This document shows, one piece after another, positions 42,402-45,628 of a stretch of DNA of 45,628 bases. The stretch spans positions 1-45,628 of the forward strand of contig DBDA01000045.1 in assembly GCA_002293375.1 (NCBI GenBank). Reading direction: 5' to 3'. Position 1 is the stretch's first letter; the number at the start of each line of letters is the position of its first letter. This stretch comes from Odoribacter sp. UBA944. Lineage in GTDB: Bacteria > Bacteroidota > Bacteroidia > Bacteroidales > Marinifilaceae. Under the pieces are notes generated by a model that worked only from the letters and a program-made list of their open reading frames with translations, had not been told where the DNA came from and ran no database searches. The translations under genes were made by a program, and so were the position numbers.

Positions 42402-43253
42402 TCAATTTAGTGTTTCTATCTTTTGCCTAATCTCCTCCATCACCCAAAAAGGCGTTGAAGTAGCGCCGCTGATCCCCACCGTACCGGCTTCGCTCCACAT
42501 CTCCTCCTGCAACTCTCCCGCGCACTCCACCAAGTAACTCCTCGGATTTACACACTTGCATACAGTATACAACTGTTTCCCGTTCGAACTCTTTTTCCCG
42601 CTCACAAAAATAACAACATCATGCATTCGGGCAAAATTTTCCAACTGCGGGATTCGGTTCGCTACTTTCCGGCAAATCGTATCGTGTACCTCCACCTGCT
42701 CCCCTCCCAAAGCCCTAAGGCGATCCGCCATTTTTCCAAACCCTTCCAAACTCTGCGTCGTCTGTGAAAAAAGGGTCACCGGGCGCGACAGATCCAATTG
42801 TTCCAGATCGCTCTCCGTCTCCACCACCACCGCATGCCCTTCCGCCTGCCCCTCTAATCCGACCACTTCTGCATGCCCTTTCTTTCCATAGATAATAACC
42901 GTTCCGCCCAGCGGTTTTATTTTCCGGCAAGCCCGGCGGATCTTCTGTTGCAGGTTCAGCACAACCGGACAGGAAGCGTCTATGACCTGAATGCCGTTTT
43001 CTTCGGCCATCGCATACGAAGCAGGAGGTTCTCCGTGCGCCCGGAACATCACCCGGGTATTTTTCAAGGCGGAAAATCCGGCGTGGTCAATCGTCTGCAA
43101 TCCCATCTTCCGCAATCGCTCCATTTCCAGGTTATTGTGTACGATGTCCCCGATACAGTACAATGCTCCCTTCTTCAACTCTTTCTCGGCCAACCGGATG
43201 GCATTCACCACCCCTGTACAGAACCCGGAATTTTTATCGATCTCCACCTTCAC
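42402..43253 (-). CDS. ispH: 4-hydroxy-3-methylbut-2-enyl diphosphate reductase
   Basis: About 283 residues. It is the last enzyme of the MEP isoprenoid pathway, an iron-sulfur reductase giving IPP and DMAPP. From the GTG at 43253 the sequence VKVEIDKNSGFC places the first cluster cysteine at residue 12, as in E. coli. Other landmarks are FRAHGEPP, DASCPVVLNLQ (second cysteine), TICRKVANR (third) and GISGATSTPFWVMEEI. The usual GFCFGV reads GFCTGV here. Further in-frame GTG codons at 43259 and 43283 are possible starts. The gene overlaps the end of cmk, indicating translational coupling. Confidence 0.93.
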   Translation of the reverse strand: MKVEIDKNSGFCTGVVNAIRLAEKELKKGALYCIGDIVHNNLEMERLRKMGLQTIDHAGFSALKNTRVMFRAHGEPPASYAMAEENGIQVIDASCPVVLNLQQKIRRACRKIKPLGGTVIIYGKKGHAEVVGLEGQAEGHAVVVETESDLEQLDLSRPVTLFSQTTQSLEGFGKMADRLRALGGEQVEVHDTICRKVANRIPQLENFARMHDVVIFVSGKKSSNGKQLYTVCKCVNPRSYLVECAGELQEEMWSEAGTVGISGATSTPFWVMEEIRQKIETLN

Positions 43254-43950
43254 GGCCACTGCACTTTTCCCGTATGATCCCACTCATCAACTCCAACTCC
43301 TCCGCTATGGTCATTTCGCTATTATCGATCAGAATGGCATCGGACGCCCTGACCAACGGAGATTCGTCCCGGTGTTCATCTAAATAATCCCGTTTGCGAA
43401 TATTTTCCTCCACCTCCTCCAAACAAACCGCTTCCCCCTTTACCGCCAACTCCTCGTACCGGCGTATCGCCCGCACCCGGGGGGAAGCCGTCATGAAAAA
43501 TTTCACCTCCGCCTCCGGGAACACCGTACTGCCAATGTCCCGGCCATCCATCACTACGCCGCCGGTTTTCCCCATCTCCCGTTGTTGCTCTGTCAATAGT
43601 CGCCGCACCGCCGGTACCGCCGCAATCAGGCTCACCTGTCCGGAGACCTCCATGCCCCGGATCTGCTCCTCCACACATGCTCCGTTCAGGTATGTTTCAA
43701 ACTTTCCCGCCCCTTCCCGGCGTCTGAAATCAATCCGGACCGTCTGCAACAATTTCCGGATCCCTGCTTCATCCACCTTCCCGTCCCGGATCATTCCCTC
43801 CCGGATCGCCGCCAAGGTAAAAGCCCTGTACATGGCCCCCGTGTCGATATACACATATCCCAAACGGGCCGCCAGCATTTTAGCCACGGTACTTTTGCCC
43901 GTCGACGAGTAGCCGTCGATAGCCACGATCGGTTTTTTACCGTTTCCCAT
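43234..43950 (-). CDS. cmk: cytidylate kinase
   Basis: 238 residues from the ATG at 43950; a GTG four codons earlier is the alternative. It phosphorylates CMP and dCMP. The P-loop is GYSSTGKS at about 13-20, followed by YIDTGAMYRAFT, DGRDIGSTVFPEA (CMP recognition) and the lid region EVEENIRKRDYLDEHRDESPL. It is the first gene of the cmk-ispH-pfkA unit, with a -7 box at 43980-43987. The coupling of cmk with ispH is common in Bacteroidota and is a fusion-like pairing with rpsA in other phyla. Confidence 0.94.
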   Translation of the reverse strand: MGNGKKPIVAIDGYSSTGKSTVAKMLAARLGYVYIDTGAMYRAFTLAAIREGMIRDGKVDEAGIRKLLQTVRIDFRRREGAGKFETYLNGACVEEQIRGMEVSGQVSLIAAVPAVRRLLTEQQREMGKTGGVVMDGRDIGSTVFPEAEVKFFMTASPRVRAIRRYEELAVKGEAVCLEEVEENIRKRDYLDEHRDESPLVRASDAILIDNSEMTIAEELELMSGIIREKCSGREGGDR

Positions 43951-43979
43951 CCTCCTGATCACATTCTCAATTATCTACG

Positions 43980-43987
43980 CAAATGTA
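43980..43987 (-). promoter_or_regulatory. -7 box of cmk-ispH-pfkA
   Basis: TACATTTG on the minus strand, 29 bases before the cmk ATG. It is divergent from a TACATTTG on the other strand at 44012-44019. Confidence 0.5.
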
Positions 43988-44011
43988 TAACAATTTTAAG
44001 AAATAAACCGC

Positions 44012-44019
44012 TACATTTG
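44012..44019 (+). promoter_or_regulatory. -7 box of M3 peptidase gene
   Basis: TACATTTG, giving a leader of more than 100 bases before the ATG at 44148. It shares its eight bases exactly with the divergent cmk box 24 bases away. Confidence 0.4.
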
Positions 44020-44147
44020 CACCTCCTTTTTACGGGAACTTTATCCAATTTTTAACGGTATAAATATGAAACCCGCATGCTGACAAGCGCTAAAGAAGAC
44101 GTTGTTGCAAGGGGTTCCATACGGCCATAATGAGAAAAATACAAGGT

Positions 44148-45628
44148 ATGAAACGAACGTTTTATCTGACGCTATTAATTTGTATGACCATGTCGTGTAC
44201 AACCACCAATCCGCTGTTGGAGAAATTCAACACCCCGCACCAAACGCCTCCGTTCGACAAGATCCGGACAACAGACTACATGCCGGCTTTTCAACAGGCG
44301 ATTACAGCAACCAAACAGGAAATCGAAGCGATCGCCCATTCGGCGGAACAAGCCACCTTCGAAAACACCATCGTCGCACTGGACCGGTCCGGAGAACAAT
44401 TGTCCCGCATCTCTTCGATCTTTTTTAACATGGCATCCGCCAACACCAACGAAGAGATACAAAAGATCGCTCAGGAGATCTCCCCTTTGCTGACCGAATT
44501 CAACAGTAGCATTTTCATGGACTCTATCCTGTTCGAACGGGTAAAAACCGTTTACAAAAACAAAGGGACAACCAACCTGACCCCGGAACAGAACACGTTG
44601 CTGGAAGACACCTGGAAAGCATTCGTGAACGGCGGCGCCAATTTAGACGATGAAAACCGGAAACGATTTACCACCATCTCCATGGAACTTTCCAAATTGG
44701 GTTTGCAGTTTGAAAACAACCTGCTGGCCGAAACCAACGATTACCAACTGCACATTACGGATACCGCCGACCTGGCAGGCTTGCCGGAAAGCGCCGTTGA
44801 AGCCGCGGCCCTGACAGCCCGGGAAGCAGGGAAAGAGGGGTGGGTATTTACCTTGCAGGCCCCCAGTTACATCCCGTTCATGACATATGCAGACAACCGC
44901 GGACTGCGGGAAGCGTTATACAAAGCCTACGGCTCCCGTTGTTACAGGGACAATGCATACAACAACAGCGAGATCGTCCGTCAAATGACGGCCCTGCGTT
45001 TGGAAAAAGCCCGGATCATGGGATACCCGACGTATGCCGATTACGTCCTGACCGATAGAATGGCGCAATCCCCGGCTGAAGTAAACGCCTTTCTGGCCCA
45101 ACTGTTGGCCGCCTCCCACCCCCACGCCCTGAAAGACAAACAGGAGGTGGAAGCATTCGCCCGGACATTGGGATTTGAGGGCGCACTGCAACGCTGGGAC
45201 TGGGGGTACTACTCCAACAAACTGCGCATGGAAAAATACGCCCTGGACAATGAGATGCTGAAACCCTATTTCAAACTGGAAAATGTCATCCGGGGCGTAT
45301 TCGGTTTGGCCACCACCCTGTACGGGGTGACCTTCCGGGAGGTGAACACCATTCCCAAGTACCACCCGGATGTGAATACCTACGAAGTATATGACCGGGA
45401 CAGCTCCTTCTTAGCTGTCCTATACACCGATTTCTTCCCGCGGACCAGCAAGAACGGCGGCGCCTGGATGACCGATTTCCGCACCCAGCACGTGCGCAAC
45501 GGCGTAGACATCCGCCCCTTGGTGTCCATCGTGATGAATTTCACCAAACCGACCGAAAACAAACCATCGCTGCTGACCTTCGACGAGGTAAACACCTTAC
45601 TGCACGAATTCGGCCATGCGCTGCACGG
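44148..45628 (+). CDS. dcp: M3-family (Dcp-like) peptidyl-dipeptidase, 5' part cut by window edge
   Basis: At least 493 codons of a protein usually near 690 residues; the frame is open at the right edge. The N-terminus MKRTFYLTLLICMTMSC looks like a lipoprotein signal, with an imperfect lipobox. An ATG six codons earlier (44130) is the alternative start. The thimet-oligopeptidase-type helical N-terminal region (TFENTIVALDRSGEQLSRI, RLEKARIMGYPTYADYVL) leads to the zinc motif HEFGH at about residues 486-490, just before the edge. Such enzymes remove dipeptides from peptide C-termini in the periplasm. Dcp versus oligopeptidase A cannot be fully separated without the C-terminus. Confidence 0.9.
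   Translation, partial: MKRTFYLTLLICMTMSCTTTNPLLEKFNTPHQTPPFDKIRTTDYMPAFQQAITATKQEIEAIAHSAEQATFENTIVALDRSGEQLSRISSIFFNMASANTNEEIQKIAQEISPLLTEFNSSIFMDSILFERVKTVYKNKGTTNLTPEQNTLLEDTWKAFVNGGANLDDENRKRFTTISMELSKLGLQFENNLLAETNDYQLHITDTADLAGLPESAVEAAALTAREAGKEGWVFTLQAPSYIPFMTYADNRGLREALYKAYGSRCYRDNAYNNSEIVRQMTALRLEKARIMGYPTYADYVLTDRMAQSPAEVNAFLAQLLAASHPHALKDKQEVEAFARTLGFEGALQRWDWGYYSNKLRMEKYALDNEMLKPYFKLENVIRGVFGLATTLYGVTFREVNTIPKYHPDVNTYEVYDRDSSFLAVLYTDFFPRTSKNGGAWMTDFRTQHVRNGVDIRPLVSIVMNFTKPTENKPSLLTFDEVNTLLHEFGHALH

Noticed and set aside
43948..43962. AGGAGG just before the cmk ATG as a Shine-Dalgarno site
   Set aside because: It touches the ATG with no spacer, so it cannot position a ribosome on that codon, and Bacteroidota rarely use such sites.
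44066..44083. A five-codon frame (MKPAC) in the M3 peptidase leader as a leader peptide
   Set aside because: It is too short to judge, with no regulatory codon run or attenuator hairpin nearby.

Overview
The window is a stretch of chromosome from a member of the Bacteroidota, most likely order Bacteroidales. Three things point there. Many genes are preceded by the Bacteroidota -7 box (TAnnTTTG), some with a TTG element 19-20 bases upstream, and classical Shine-Dalgarno/-10/-35 signals are scarce. The complete moxR-DUF58-batABCDE aerotolerance locus is present. Protein families typical of the phylum occur, including a Porin_10-like outer-membrane protein, DUF4254, the Bacteroidota form of Nif3, and TPR/OmpA-like lipoproteins. 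No IS element, phage gene, CRISPR array or rRNA was seen. One tRNA gene (Leu, anticodon UAG) is present. The genus cannot be fixed by eye.

Layout. 1-6 kb: 5' part of glnS (cut by the left edge), divergent from a putative porin and an MltF-like lytic transglycosylase; a bidirectional terminator; a TPR lipoprotein facing them. 6-15 kb: alaS divergent from a rightward group of M23 peptidase, MerR regulator, Nif3-like protein and zinc-ribbon coiled-coil protein, ending at a terminator; then valS. 14.8-17.4 kb: a two-gene leftward unit made of an ECF-type sigma factor with a membrane-anchored C-terminal tail and a secreted protein built of about nine 15-residue repeats. 17.5-25.4 kb: envelope-glycan genes. 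A tightly overlapping triad (class V aminotransferase, TagD-like cytidylyltransferase, CDP-glycerol-type phosphotransferase) is followed by folA, an intergenic stretch with an 11-bp degenerate tandem repeat, then DUF4254, heptosyltransferase-like GT9, LPS-kinase-like protein, GT8, and an opposing glycosyltransferase. 25.4-29.8 kb: thyA, O-methyltransferase, M16 peptidase, trigger factor and tRNA-Leu, all leftward. 29.8-38.2 kb: the bat locus. 38.4-44 kb: a small membrane protein, priA, pfkA, ispH and cmk. 44.1 kb to the right edge: 5' part of an M3 (Dcp-like) peptidase.

How the genes fit together. Most of the window is core housekeeping (tRNA charging, folate/dTMP synthesis, replication restart, glycolysis, isoprenoid synthesis, protein folding). 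The accessory interest lies in two blocks. One is the sigma factor with its repeat protein, which looks like a self-contained envelope-signalling unit. The other is the glycan block lying between folA and thyA, two genes that are often neighbours. The triad at 17.5-20 kb could activate an amino-alcohol or glycerol phosphate with CTP and transfer it to a surface glycan, while the DUF4254-GT9-kinase operon probably builds or phosphorylates the LPS core. Several promoters are placed so close to the start codon that leaderless mRNAs are predicted.

Start codons were chosen by eye. Where the longest open frame began with TTG or an unlikely codon I moved to the ATG that fits the signal peptide or family N-terminus, and say so in the entries.
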